In this document: positions 1 through 11,562 of the stretch, one piece after another
How positions within the stretch are numbered: position 1 is the first letter of the stretch
Layout: every line of letters starts with the position of its first letter
Assembly: GCF_020921035.1 (NCBI RefSeq)
Contig: NC_063152.1
Location: 29,697,903-29,761,902 of the forward strand
DNA length: 64,000 nucleotides
From: Rhodamnia argentea
Taxonomy: Eukaryota; Streptophyta; Magnoliopsida; Myrtales; Myrtaceae
Reading direction: 5' to 3'
The notes under the pieces: generated by a model
What the model was told of the DNA's origin: nothing
What the model saw: the letters and a program-made list of their open reading frames with translations, nothing else
Databases searched by the model: none
Translations under genes and position numbers: made by a program

Positions 1-3000
1 AGACTTCTCTCCTCAAATTGATTTTCATATCAAGGAATGACAATCGTTTAGGATTGTTTGGATTGCAAAAAAAATATTTATTTTAAATGAAAGAATGTTT
101 CTTCTCGAAAAGGGGCGAGGCTGGGTGGCCGACGGCCAACTGACCAACGACTGAGGACAGATGTTGGAGTCTTGTTACCGGCAACAAAATCCGAGTCCCG
201 CCCCGCACATGGTGGTGCCGGGAAAGTTCTCTTATCACGGGATGGGGATAAAAGATGTGATCCCCACTCCTGCGTGTCCCGTGCCCATCCTTAGGAAAAA
301 TGGGTCCGTCTAGCTTGGAGCGGAACGTTGAAGACCATCGATTAGGCCAAGGTATGCAAGCGGGCCCAAACCATTTTTCTTAGTAGGAAACTTCCTGCCC
401 ACACCCCCAACCTCCTTCCCTCCTCTAGTGGCCCTGGCCGGAGCTGGAGAGACGGCGATGTATCCCCCAACTTTTCCCGTCACTTTTCCTTGTTCTTTGC
501 TGACACCATATCAATGGTATGCGTCGGTGTGCGGTGTGCACCATCAATCATGTCATCTCATCTCATCGATACGAATAATTGAGAAAAGAAGAAATTTCAG
601 GATGAAATGGGAGAACAAAATACGCCACATAGATACATGAGAAGCCTAGATCTGAATTTAACACTTCTTTCATTATACAATGCCAAAAAGGAAATTGCAC
701 AAAACATAAAAGGGCAAAAAAAAAGAAGAAAAAACGCAGTGTCACTAAACGAAAGGAGCACAATAATGTCTAACGTCAATGGCCTTCCCATTTTCGTGCT
801 TCGTGCTGTTAACACGAGCCTTATCGAGATAGTATTGTGATTAATTATTACCTTACTCTTGATCGATTTTACATCATCTAGATTCACAAGTCATGTCTTT
901 TGAGATTGACCCATTTCATCAATTGGCTTTACAATTATGGTCACGACTTACCTTCAACAACTAGGACTCCACTGGATATACTACAGTGAGGATTCCTAGC
1001 AGAAAGTCTATGTCATGCATGTTTCTTTCCCAACCTTTGTTTATACGAGCAAAGTGCATGCCAAATGATGAACTTTTTTTTTTGCTTTACCACTGTAAAA
1101 TCAATGGAAGAGACGCATACTTGAAGCTCTTTTTCTCTCTTTTACCGGCGTACATACGAAGCTTTTGACCGGGTAAGAAAGTGAAAAATTCATGGGTGAT
1201 GGAACAGCGTAGATGAGGAAACGAGGGAGCTGCTTTGACTTGAAATGGGAGCATGTGCCAAATCAATTAAGGGCGAAGATGAGGAAAGCATGAAGCGATG
1301 ATGGGCACAAGGACGAGTGGAGAGTCACGAGAGGGGCAACACAGCGAACGGCGTGGGGGCAAAGGAAAGGGACGAAAGGACTTCGAAATAAACAAAGACA
1401 ATGAAGAAAAGTGGGTTGAAAACAAGGGGTTGGGATAGGGAATTCAACCGTTTCCCGAGTGGGTATCTCATTGATGGCGCGGGCCTCCATGCCTCTTCTC
1501 GGATCATCATCCAATTAGGAATTGCCGACTCCGAATCCCAACCTCAAAAGATGGCAAGAAATACGCCCCCCAAAATAGATTTGTCAAACGAGTTTTACTT
1601 GCTTTCTTTTTCTCTTTTTTTTTTTAATAAATTGATGCCCCTTTCCTTTATTTTATAATCGGAGCACGAGCGTAGAAGTCTATTACCAGAAGGCCCGTGG
1701 AGCACGTTATGAGCAGTTTAGTGCGAGTGGTTCTAACATAGAATAGTTTGCACGTAATTGGTGAAATTTGAACACGTGACCTCAAATTCTGAAGTTGAAA
1801 GCTTGTTTGATGCCACAACCAATAGTCCGAATCCTGGGTTTTAAAAAAGTGTATATACTCTCCTTGTATGTGTGCTCTTACGCGTGTAGGTTTATGGGAA
1901 AAGTGCTTTCCTCCTCAACACAACTTAGAATATAAGAATTTTATCTTCAATAGAAGTTCATTTCGAATTCCATAGGAGCAGGTCGGTAAGAGAGATCCCC
2001 CAATGATAGTTTGAACAGCAAAAGAGCTATATGGTTAATTTTGGAATAGGTTAAATTTGGCATATGACAATTTGCGATAGTCTTTTGTTCTTCGAAAGCC
2101 CCATTTTAGTACAGGACGTAAATCTGCTGTTTAGATCTTGAAATCGGACACATCTTGAGATTTGAGCCCGACCTCCGTGCCTATGCTTTGAATATATTTC
2201 ACACCACACTCAATCCACATCTCATCAAATCCTAACTAGCATCTTGATATCTGAGCCCGACCTCCGTGCTTCCAGCCACTGTCGCCACCGATGGATCGCC
2301 ACCGCCACGTACAAGACGATCCACCGTGAGTTCCCTAACTAGGCAGCCTCTATTGAACCTTTTATCAGTGGCTCAAAATAGGGGTGTCGATAGCCAATGT
2401 GAGATATAGGATCTCGAACACATGTAGAGCAAAATCGATTAAAGCTTTATCGATGACTCGAAAAAGTAACATGTGTTGCATCATTTTTAACAATTTTTCT
2501 TTATTGGTTTCAATGGAAAAAAAACAAAATTGCGATGTAAGTGCATGAGAAGGGACTTTTTCTTCACCGATCTAGGTGCATGTGAGCTCAATGCATCTGA
2601 ATTCTCGATGTTGGCGGAACTAGATAGCCCGTTTTCATTGGAGGCTTCCGTTTCTTTTTCGGGTCCAAATTGAAAGGCGGACTCGGGCACCTCTTATTTT
2701 CTTTCCATTTACTTTTTGCCGGCCAGAAAACACGATGTTTGCACTTCGGAGTCGAAATCAAATTCGATAAAAGAGAAAGGGAAAGGAAGAGGTCGTGGAG
2801 GATTCACAAGCAACAATTTTGACCGGCGGAGCTATGCAAAGCAAAACCAAACGGGGGAGCTCACGCTTGAGACGCAAGAGCAAGACAAAAGTTTCCATCA
2901 AACGTAGCCACTTCGATGGGAATTTAAGACAAGTTGGTCCCTTCTACTTTCATTTTTTCTAAAGAACACGTGCTAGAGAGGGTTTTTCTCGGTCGGTTTT

Positions 3001-3410
3001 CCCTTCACAGGTCAATTCTTGGGAATTCTTTGTTAATTTTATAACCCTTTTTTTTTTGGGGTGGAAATAAAAAGGAATTAAATGACTAGCTAGAAGGTAT
3101 GGGAATTAGACTATGGTCCGCCTCTTCTTTTGTGGTGCACATAGTGGAAAGTCGCATCCTCAAGTTAGAAATCACATGGGTGGGTGTTGGTGCCTTGGTG
3201 TGGCGGGCTTGTTTATTAGGCTAATCTAATCTCATTTTTGAGGTGGAAAAACGAAAGGGTGTTTGCCTTTCACAGAAAAGGACATAAACCAAACAACTCG
3301 GCTCTTGCGAACCCCATGTTAAAAGATGACTTTGGTTAAAAGTATCCACAAACACATGCGCGCGGCGCGCATGTATGTATACTTACCCGTGTACGTTGAG
3401 AGAGTATGCT
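1..3410. other. Intergenic region, no gene supported
   Basis: No coding region with family motifs or credible splice structure is visible on either strand. The short open frames have no recognisable content. The stretch holds homopolymer runs and moderately AT-rich sequence. A tRNA-promoter-like stretch at about 1,740-1,840 on the minus strand may be a SINE remnant. Confidence 0.6.
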
Positions 3411-3419
3411 AAGAATATC

Positions 3420-3852
3420 GGGAAAAATTGTCCGTAAAGTCCTAAATCCATTGTACAACAGCCAATTCGGTCTTAAACTTTTCAATTGTGCCAATTTAGT
3501 TCTAAACCTTTGGACGATTTGCCAATTTAATCTTAAACCTTTCGATTGTGTCAATTTAGTTCTAAACCTTTTGAAGTTTTTGACAATTTAAGTATAAATA
3601 TATTATTTGGATAACTCGACGAAATAACTATATTGGCAAATCATCAAAAGGTTTGGAACTAAAGTGGCAAAATTGAAATGCTTATGATTAAATTGGCTCT
3701 AGAGGCATCTTCCATTCATCTCGATTTGGGTTTTTCCGCACCATATTTTGATCTGCCTTTTCTTTGATGCGAAATTCCTAGCAAATCCTTGACTTCTCGA
3801 ATACAATGGGATTTCACACAATAGGTTTAGGATTTTTTTGAACAATTCTCCC
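3420..3852. mobile_element. MITE-like element, family 1, with perfect 9-bp target duplication
   Basis: The left end starts GGGAAAAATTGTCC followed by a TCCTAAAT block. The right end is its imperfect inverse, a GGTTTAGGATTTTTTT block running into AACAATTCTCCC. The identical 9-mer AAGAATATC sits immediately outside both ends (3,411-3,419 and 3,853-3,861). The element is 433 bp and has no coding capacity. Inverted-repeat ends with a 9-bp duplication are typical of Mutator-like elements, so I infer a non-autonomous MULE or MITE. This copy is the cleanest reference for family 1 in the window. Confidence 0.85.
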
Positions 3853-3861
3853 AAGAATATC

Positions 3862-4505
3862 AAGAAGAGATCTAGACAAACAAAGTAAAAAAAAAAACAT
3901 TAGTGTGGTTACCTATTTCATCCAAATGAACGAATGAGTCGCCAGGACGCAGTTCCGTTTCGATTCGTATCACTTTTTTTTTTTCGTCACGTTCCGCATG
4001 CTTTTCACATAGGAACAAGTCTTTTTTCTTTTATTGGTTAAAGAAAAGGTGAAGATGCTGGAATCTTGATCGTTTGGAGCGTTTGTTTTCGATCTTTCAT
4101 TGGATTCTCACCCGGGAAAACAAACAAAGAAGAAGATCTTTAATGGGAATCATCCGGGAGAGACACCGTGGTGTTCTTGAGCATATATTCACGAGCTTGA
4201 TTATCAAATTTATTACATCATCTCTCTCTCTCTCTCTCGCTATCTCCAAACAAAAGTTTTCAGACATAAACAGCAGCATCGGCATTGGATAGAAAAAAAA
4301 TGGAAGCTTCGAAAGGGAGTAAGTCAAAATGATATGCATCACGGGGTTCGCCTACTTTCGAACAAACCCAATAAGATTCCACATCTCACGAGCAAAAAGA
4401 TCTCGCCCACTCTTTGGCGTGATTCTCTTCATGCCATCAATTCTTTGCATGCTATCTTCCTAACCCTGGTCCCCCTTTCCCCATCCTCTTGAAGAAAATC
4501 GTGCT

Positions 4506-4537
<32 letters not shown>

Positions 4538-5484
4538 ATCAGATTTGGAGGGAAGATTGTTCAAGTCTTTCCACTTCTCTCTGTTCAAGCAAGAAAAAGT
4601 GAACACCCTCAAAGAAAAAGAATAGGAATGAGATCTATGCATGTGTGTGTGTGTGTGTATGGATTGACAAGAAGCTTGATGTGTATCCTCCTTTTTCCCA
4701 AACACAAATTAAAATCGAGAAAATTGCTCGATCAGTCCCAAAAACCGAGGATAAGAATACCCGCTTTGTCGATTTCCAGCGAAAAATTGGTCGGAATAAC
4801 TATATTGGGATTTCACACAAAGATTTAGGGCAAAATTAGAAAGTTTAGAACTGAATTGACAGCTATACAATGAATTTAAGCCTGATTAGACAATTTCCCT
4901 AAAAAACAATATCATGCCTCTAAGAACTTACATTCAATTAATGTAAGACGTCTGCCACAAAAAAAAAAAAAAAAGAGAGTGAAACATCATAGTTCAACTA
5001 CTACAACTTCAATACAAAACAAACTCCAACTAACAAGATGAATGATCAAAACAAAGATAAGTATCACATGCTCAAAAAATAAATCTATGACTTCTTCAAA
5101 CCAAAATCGGCTATTGATTACTGAATCCACCTTCAGTAACGAGCACACCTTGGATCATTTTGGATGCACATAATTGACATCCTCTATCTTCTATGTCGTG
5201 TTTACTAGGCTACTAGCTGGAGCATGCCAATTATCGCCCGACTAAACTACTTTATGTGCATCGGATCTAACAAATTGTGTTTCGAGGTGGCTTCGATTTT
5301 CAACGGCGATTTAACCTTTCCCAAACACAGTTTTCGTTTCTTGGTTGACTATTTAATTTTCTGCCATCCCGTGAATAATACTTCAAGTATTATAAACGCC
5401 TTGAAAATCAATTGAAGATGTCGTTTTCTTATGTCGTGGAACATTCCAAATAATTGTTTAACTCAAAGTCACATGCCATGACCT
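3862..5484. other. Intergenic region with simple repeats and a decayed family 1 element
   Basis: There is no supported gene. CT and GA microsatellites lie at 4,220-4,240 and 4,511-4,537, with a GT run near 4,640-4,657. A short degenerate copy of the family 1 element lies at about 4,716-4,901, starting near GAGAAAATTGCTCGATCAG and ending at GACAATTTCCC. I could not find a convincing target duplication for it. Confidence 0.55.
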
Positions 5485-5493
5485 AGAAGATAG

Positions 5494-6184
5494 AGGGGAA
5501 ATTTGTCAAAAAAGTCCTAAACCTTTTTCACTTTTGTCAAATTCGTTCTAAACCTTTTGAGTTTGACGATTCAATCCTAAACCTTTTCACCTTTTGTTAA
5601 TTTTGTTCTATTGACAAGAAATAACTGATGTGAACGCCAATCATCTTACTTGCACCGCCGGTGCCGATGTGAATTATTACTATTTTTTTTATATATTTTT
5701 CGAAATTTTTTATATATATTTTTATTTTTTTATATATTTTTTCCGGAAACGGGTTTAGGGGCTGGCAGCATAAGAAATGGTTTAGGACAATTTTTCATGA
5801 ATTTTAAATATTTTTTAAATATTTTTTTATCTTTTTTCTTTCCTTGGCAGCCCTCGCCCAAGGCACGCAGGGGCCAGAGGGTCCGGCAAGGGTCGTTGGC
5901 CCCCACGTGCCCTCGGCTAGTGGCCGACGGGGCTACTAGCTACTGAACCAATTTCAGGAAAAGAGAAGAAAGAAAAAAAAAGAAATTCAAAAAATTATTA
6001 AGAATTGTTTAAATTAGTGCCGGCGTTGCCACGTAGGACGGTTGGCATCCACTTCAGCAATTTTCGGCAATAGGACTGAATTTGAAAAGGTGAAAAGATT
6101 TGAGAATGAATCAGCAGACCTAAGAAGATTAATACTGAATCGACAAAAGTGAGAAAGAAGTAGGATTTTTTTTGACAATTTCCC
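5494..6184. mobile_element. MITE-like element, family 1
   Basis: The left end AGGGGAAATTTGTC with TCCTAAACC is mirrored by GTAGGATTTTTTTTGACAATTTCCC at the right. Between the AT-rich arms lies a GC-rich core (about 5,845-5,940), and the arms carry the typical inner block (GCCACGTAGGACGG) of this family. Flanking 9-mers AGAAGATAG (5,485-5,493) and TGAAAATAG (6,185-6,193) match at 7 of 9 positions, consistent with an aged 9-bp target duplication. The 691-bp element has no coding capacity. Confidence 0.75.
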
Positions 6185-6193
6185 TGAAAATAG

Positions 6194-8301
6194 AGAGAAC
6201 CCATTTTTCGACTTGCAGGTCTTTGAAATCTTGTGCCACGAACCAGAAGGAGAAAAGATTCCTCATGCCCACATCACACACCAAGAAAAAGGAAGGGACC
6301 CTCTGACATAACAACGGTTGAGAATGCAAGTTGATAAAACGTGGAATCACTTTTTTTTATCCGTCTTGTGATTACTATTTTTTTGGTCCAAATTCACGTT
6401 TTGATGGCTGATCCGAATAGAGCATATGAAGACAAATATGGCGATGCGCTGCGGGAGAGAGATCCAACTGTACACGTGGCATTGTCCATTAGGACGAGCA
6501 ATGAGGCCGGTTCAAGGCCTATTCACAAGGGGCCTAGTCCGGTTCCCGTCTCTAAAAATTGAGAACCGGTTTTTACCGGTTCGGTTCTCAGTTTTATATC
6601 CCAAAGTGGCAGGTTCGTCATAAGAACCTAAAATCTAGAGTCCACAAAGTTGGTTTCTTGATAAGAACCTGGAACCGAACCGGTGTTAAACTGATTTTTT
6701 CTTTTTTTTTTTTTTTTACAACAGCAAAACATCTATTGATGTTGAATATGTTTGACATATTATCCTTGAGCGGAAAAAAAAAAAATTGCGTATTCAGATT
6801 TGACACATGCGTTTAGCCAAATTGTTTGTCTTATGAAGTAACTCCTCCCAACCCCAACTCGTACCCAAAACATTGTATAGTAAGATGAGAACTACCGACA
6901 GTTTTTGGCAAAAGGTCTCGTTTCAGGCTTTCCCCTTGAACCGAAGAACGAAAAAAGAAACAAAAAAAAAAAAAAAAAAAGCCTCGGCCGGTCTTGTGTT
7001 AATCCTGGAATCTCCACCGTTTCGTTTCCAAGCTAATCGCAGGGTCAACAAGGCAGGTTCTAAGGGTCTAGAATTTACCCGGTTCCGATCGCCCCTATTG
7101 TCCATGCTTCACGGGTGCAAGGTTATCAATTGGAAGAACGTGAAAAGATGAGGAGGGAAAAGAAAGCACGTATAGAAAAATCTAAGATTGTAATTTGCCA
7201 GCTAAGCTGATGTGAGTGGTAAATTGCCCAACCTAATATCGCAGACGGCCATTTTACAGTAGTTATTCATAGTGCAGCGGGACCACTGAATTTGGTGAAT
7301 TTATTGCTTTTGTTCGAAGCATTGGCGCCACCGATTCATTATTTCTGAAATTGGCAGTGCTTTCCTGCGCCGGAGAAATAGTGCAATCATATCTGAAAAC
7401 TTTGAAGTTGGAGGAAATACATATGCCCATTCAATTACAACATTTAAGGTACTCACCATCTACAGTGCGTTCATTAGATTCAGCTCTAACCTAAAAAAAA
7501 AAAATTTACGGTTTAAATTTAGCTCGCGGGCCGATTTTATTTTCTTGCTAATTCTGTTATTAAAGTAATTACGAGAGCTTAATGTGCCAAATGATGCGAA
7601 TTAGGGGTAAAAAACTAATATAAGCTAATGCAAAATGGTCCAACTTTTCACAAGAGATTTTCCTATAATTGTTTAGTGTCAATGAGAAGATCATTTTCCA
7701 AAAATAATGTTTCCCAAGGCAACGTATATGCATATTAAACGGGCAAAATCAAGGCACATTCAACAAATAAATATAACATCTAGTAAGGCTAAGCATAGTG
7801 GATCGATCGAACTGCGAATCGCTCCGGCCGGACTGAACTGGCCGGTTTGGTCCGGTTCTCGGAGGCTTCGGTCCGGTTCCCAATTTCATAAAATTAAAAC
7901 CGGTTATGTTGCTACTGCGATTTAGAGTTGAAAAATTTCATTGCGGTGACATGTGAAGTAATTATCTTTTTCCAAGCAAATGAATCATGAACAAATTATT
8001 TCCCTTTGGAATACAGGTATCAAATATGTGAATTTACCGAAGGAACTACTAACAACGGTAAAAGAAATAGAGTTACTGACTTTTCATTACTGACCAAATA
8101 ATGCTTGGCATACTGAAATTAATTAAAATGTAACCCCATCGCTTTCATCGAGTATTGAACACGCCTCGTATATGAAAACATCCGCTAAACTTATCACACA
8201 GCATTATGAATGAGTTTTATTAATCTAATCTACGTATGTTACAATACTCAATTCACTAACTTTAGAAAAGGAAGAGGGAAAAAACAACATAACAACATCC
8301 G
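6194..8301. repeat. Intergenic region with degenerate ACCGGTTC-rich repeat pieces
   Basis: There is no supported gene. Segments at about 6,505-6,690 and 7,790-7,905 are rich in short forward and inverted GGTTC/GAACC and CCGGTT words and look like fragments of one repeat family. Between them are poly-A and poly-T runs, a related weaker piece at about 6,990-7,110, and featureless AT-rich DNA. Confidence 0.45.
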
Positions 8302-8310
8302 CACCATCAC

Positions 8311-8593
8311 GGGAAAAGTATATTAGAAGTGCCATAGTTTTTGTACGGTGTTTACTTGAGTGCCATAACTTTCAAAACATTCACTTAAGTGCCATAACTT
8401 TAAAAAATCGTTCAATTGAGTGCCATGTTGACGTGGACGCCGAAAAAGCTGACGTGGCACGCCGGAAAAATTGTTGTAGCACTCAAGTGAACGATTTTGC
8501 TTCGACGTGGCACTCAAGTGAACGATTTTTTAAAGTTATGGCACTCAAGTGAATACCGTACACAAATTATGACACTCATGGTGTACCTATACC
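8311..8593. mobile_element. MITE-like foldback element, family 2 (CACTCAAGTG arms)
   Basis: The element is nearly all inverted repeat. The left arm (TTTTGTACGGTG, then ACTTGAGTGCCATAACTTT) is repeated in reverse complement in the right arm, around a short core with ACGTGGACGCCG and ACGTGGCACGCCG. The outer 9-mers CACCATCAC (8,302-8,310) and CATCATCAC (8,594-8,602) match 8 of 9. There is no coding capacity. It shares arm sequence with the element at 25,621-26,066. Confidence 0.8.
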
Positions 8594-8611
8594 CATCATC
8601 ACCATTAGGGG

Positions 8612-8960
8612 GGTCATCTAGTCGAGTCGAGCCGAACCAACACGGCGTCCAGTGTTTGAGCTTGACTTGATTCTTGTGCTTGGCACTCAAAACTCGACTC
8701 GAACAGTTCCGAATACTCAAGCCCGACTCGATTTTCACATGATAATATACAGACTCGACTATTTTCTCTGCAGTTGCATATATTCGAGTTTTGAATGCTC
8801 GTGAGTCTATCAAGCTCACTATCGGCGGCGAACTTGCGCTTAGATACACGAACAATTCGAGCTCGTGCTCAAGCCCTACTTGAAATTAGGCGAGCTGATC
8901 TCGAGTAATCACAGAGTCGAGTCCGAACTACCGTCGAATCGCTCCATTGATCGCCATGAC
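8612..8960. repeat. TCGAGTC-rich degenerate repeat
   Basis: The segment contains many copies of GACTCGA/TCGAGTC and GAGCTCG words in both orientations, ending near position 8,950. Such clusters are common in plant DNA transposon remnants. I could not define its ends or a target duplication. Confidence 0.45.
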
Positions 8961-9478
8961 CCACTCCCTCCCTCTTTATTGTTGGACATGGCAATAGTCA
9001 GCACCTTACACTTTGGTGGAGTGGAGCATGGCTTCCTTGGGGATGGTATCTTTTCCTCTGGCACTCCTTGCGACCGCCATTATCATCCCCATGAAATCGT
9101 ACTCACCTTCACGAGCTTCTCCTAAAATCTTTGACCATCTCTCTCTTCTGACGATCCGGTCTCCCCTTCCTTCATCCCCTCACGCTTTCCTTGACTTGGA
9201 AAAAAAATATGCCTTAAACTCTTTGCACCAATTCAACGCTCAACGAGCATCTTCAAATTTACGTTATGGGACTATTTTATTTTGTTTTATTTTGTTGTTG
9301 TCGTCGTCACGGGAATATTAAATCTTCGAGAAGTCATGATGAAGCTCTCCTATGACATTTTGACGATTGGAATTAATTTCCTATAGAAGAACCATGCGTG
9401 CTTGTCATAAATCACGTTATAGCAGAGAGTTATGTGCGTTGCGGGAAATGATTCGTGTTACTCAAACACCGCATTTGC

Positions 9479-10088
9479 TTCATAAGTGGGGTATTATACA
9501 CCCGTGTCTGGCGAGGGCGGCTCTCGCCTAAGGCCTAGTGGAGGGAAGAAGGGAAGACAAAAAGAAAAGGAAAAAGAAAAGACAAAAATAAATGGAAACA
9601 CCATAAACGAAAAAAAGGGAAAAACACCCACTACGGGCATGGCGTGTTTGGTGAGAATCAAATCCTTTGGCGCCGGCGTAAACCACAGTCAATGGTTCGA
9701 AACTCTCCCAACACGTTTCTCGGACTTAAGTGGGAGATCCTTGCTGGTGGGCTACGGGGCCAGCCTCCCTCCCGGTATAGTTGCCGTCAGAAAGGGCCTT
9801 AGGACTCGATTACGACCGGCGGATCCTGGATCAAAAAAAAAAAAAAAAAAAGGGAAAAACATTATTAAAAATTGTCCATATCAACGCCATTTGTGCCACG
9901 TAGGACTACCGACATCCACATTAGCGATTTTCAGCTTAAATTGGCTGGATAGACTCAATTGGCAAAACCTAAAAAGGTTTAGAATTCAATTGACAAGATT
10001 AAAAAGGTTTGAAATTGAATTGACAAAAATGCAATAGGTATAGGACTTTTCGAACAATTTTCCCTCCATAAGTGGGGTATATACACCC
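9479..10088. mobile_element. 5'-truncated family 1 MITE flanked by 24-25-bp direct repeats
   Basis: The right arm has the standard family 1 end (GCAATAGGTATAGGACTTTT then AACAATTTTCCC, ending at 10,064) and the inner TGCCACGTAGGACTACCGAC block. The left arm is missing: the element begins in the GC-rich core. Both sides carry a long direct repeat, CATAAGTGGGGTAT followed by ATACACCC, at 9,479-9,503 and 10,065-10,088. That is much longer than the 9 bp seen elsewhere in the family. A SINE is nested inside at 9,627-9,851. Confidence 0.65.
9627..9851 (+). mobile_element. tRNA-derived SINE with poly-A tail
   Basis: This 225-bp insertion ends in a run of about 18 A (9,833-9,851). It is bounded by a 10-bp direct repeat GGGAAAAACA at 9,617-9,626 and 9,852-9,861, as expected for a target-primed retroposon. 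An A-box-like TGGCGTGTTTGG lies at 9,640-9,651 and a B-box-like GGTTCGAAACT at 9,694-9,704. That order and spacing fit an internal RNA polymerase III promoter of tRNA origin. It sits inside a family 1 MITE, so it inserted later. Confidence 0.72.
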
Positions 10089-11029
10089 ATGAGCAATACA
10101 ATACCAAATAAGAAAGAGTATAACATAAACCACCGACCGAAGATCTACGCATGTGATTAATCAAGCCCATTTACATGGGATAATACGAGATTACACCGTA
10201 TCTCCAGGATACTCCAAAGGAGCACAAACAAATGGATCCTTGTACCGTAACTACGATTATTGTGTAGACACGTTACAATCGCAATTCTGAATTAATTACC
10301 TCGTCCCCGTGAAGAACGGAATTCGCACGTGTCTCATCAAGTGAAACCCTAAAAAGGACTTAAACCGAACAAAATATCGCGAAAAAACTTATAGACCGAC
10401 TCAAGTTCGACTCTCAGCCACCGAAAAAAGTGAATATTGATGGGGACATAAGCTGGTCCTAGCTAGGGCCGACTAAGTCTCAACGAAATCCGAAAGGTCT
10501 TGATGATTCAAATCTTCACCTTTTCCTTATTCAAGTGTACATAACAAATGCTAAATGACAGAAGCAACCTATAACAAAGCCGTTGGTTGATGCTCACGTC
10601 TCAGTTTTTTTTTTTTTTTTTGGAGGGGGGGTGGTTCATGGTGTGTTTTCTCCATCAAACAGCTCTAAAATTAGTTGGCTAAACATTTCATTACATTACA
10701 TGCGTGATGGGCTGAGATAATGTAGTTTTCTTTGTGCACTAAGCAATTGCTGTTGCTGTAATAATTGTGGCACGCACCCATGCTGGTCTTCCCACCAGCT
10801 AATGACAAATCCCCCTCTTGCTTTCTTCTTTGGTAAACAACTTTCTCTTGATTCGATTCGATTCCTCTCTTCCTCCACATCTCAATCAACAGGGTGTTAA
10901 TCCCAATCGACCATATCGTGTACGCAGAGCCAACCCACTGGAGCATGCCTTCAGTGGAAACTAATGAATATGAAAACTAAAAGTCAGCACTTCAATGTAA
11001 GGAAATTTTCGGCAAAAAAAAAAAATGTA
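10089..11029. other. Intergenic region, nothing recognised
   Basis: There is no supported gene or well-formed repeat. The region holds a long T run near 10,604-10,620 and a poly-A stretch near 11,013-11,025. The small frames on the minus strand at 10,671-10,946 have no family motif. Confidence 0.5.
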
Positions 11030-11562
11030 ATAAAATTACCAAAAAAGTCGTAAACTTATTGCAATTGTATCAATTCAGTCCATTTGACCGGCCGGCCGGC
11101 GATGATGCGGCGTGATCGGGGCTGACATGGACCATTTTTTTTTATAAATTTTAATATGTTTATTTGTCTTTGCTTTTTCTCTCTATCTTTTTTTGTTCTT
11201 CCCCCATGTAGCTAGCAAGGCCATGGCGATTTGGGCGAGACAGCCTCGCCCGGTGGCCGGTGAGCTCCGGTGAGCACGCTAGCCATAGTTCACCGACCGC
11301 AGGAGAAAGGAAAAAAAAAAAGACATGGAAATAAAAGGAAAAACGGACAAATAAAAGAAAAATAAAAATAAAAATAAAAATTATTAAAATATTATTAAAA
11401 CACATCCACGTCGGCTTTGGTGACGCCACGTCAAGATCGATTGGTTAAATGGACTGAATTGGTATAAATACAAAAGATTTATGACTCGGTTGACCAAAAA
11501 AAAAAAGATTTATGATTGAATTTGCACAATTGCAATAGGTTTAAGATTTTTTTAGTAATTTC
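11030..11562. mobile_element. MITE-like element, family 1, edges approximate
   Basis: The left arm, AAATTACCAAAAAAGTCGTA followed by AACTTATTGCAATTGT, is mirrored by the right arm GCAATAGGTTTAAGATTTTT followed by AGTAATTTCC. A GC-rich core (about 11,220-11,300) contains a GGCCGGTGAGCTCCGGTGAG block, and the palindromic GGCCGGCCGGCC lies near 11,091. I could not read a matching 9-bp duplication, so the ends may be off by several bases. Confidence 0.6.

Noticed and set aside
9486..10037. 183-codon plus-strand frame
   Set aside because: It runs through a truncated MITE and the SINE with its poly-A tail (Lys run). It is open by chance, not a gene.
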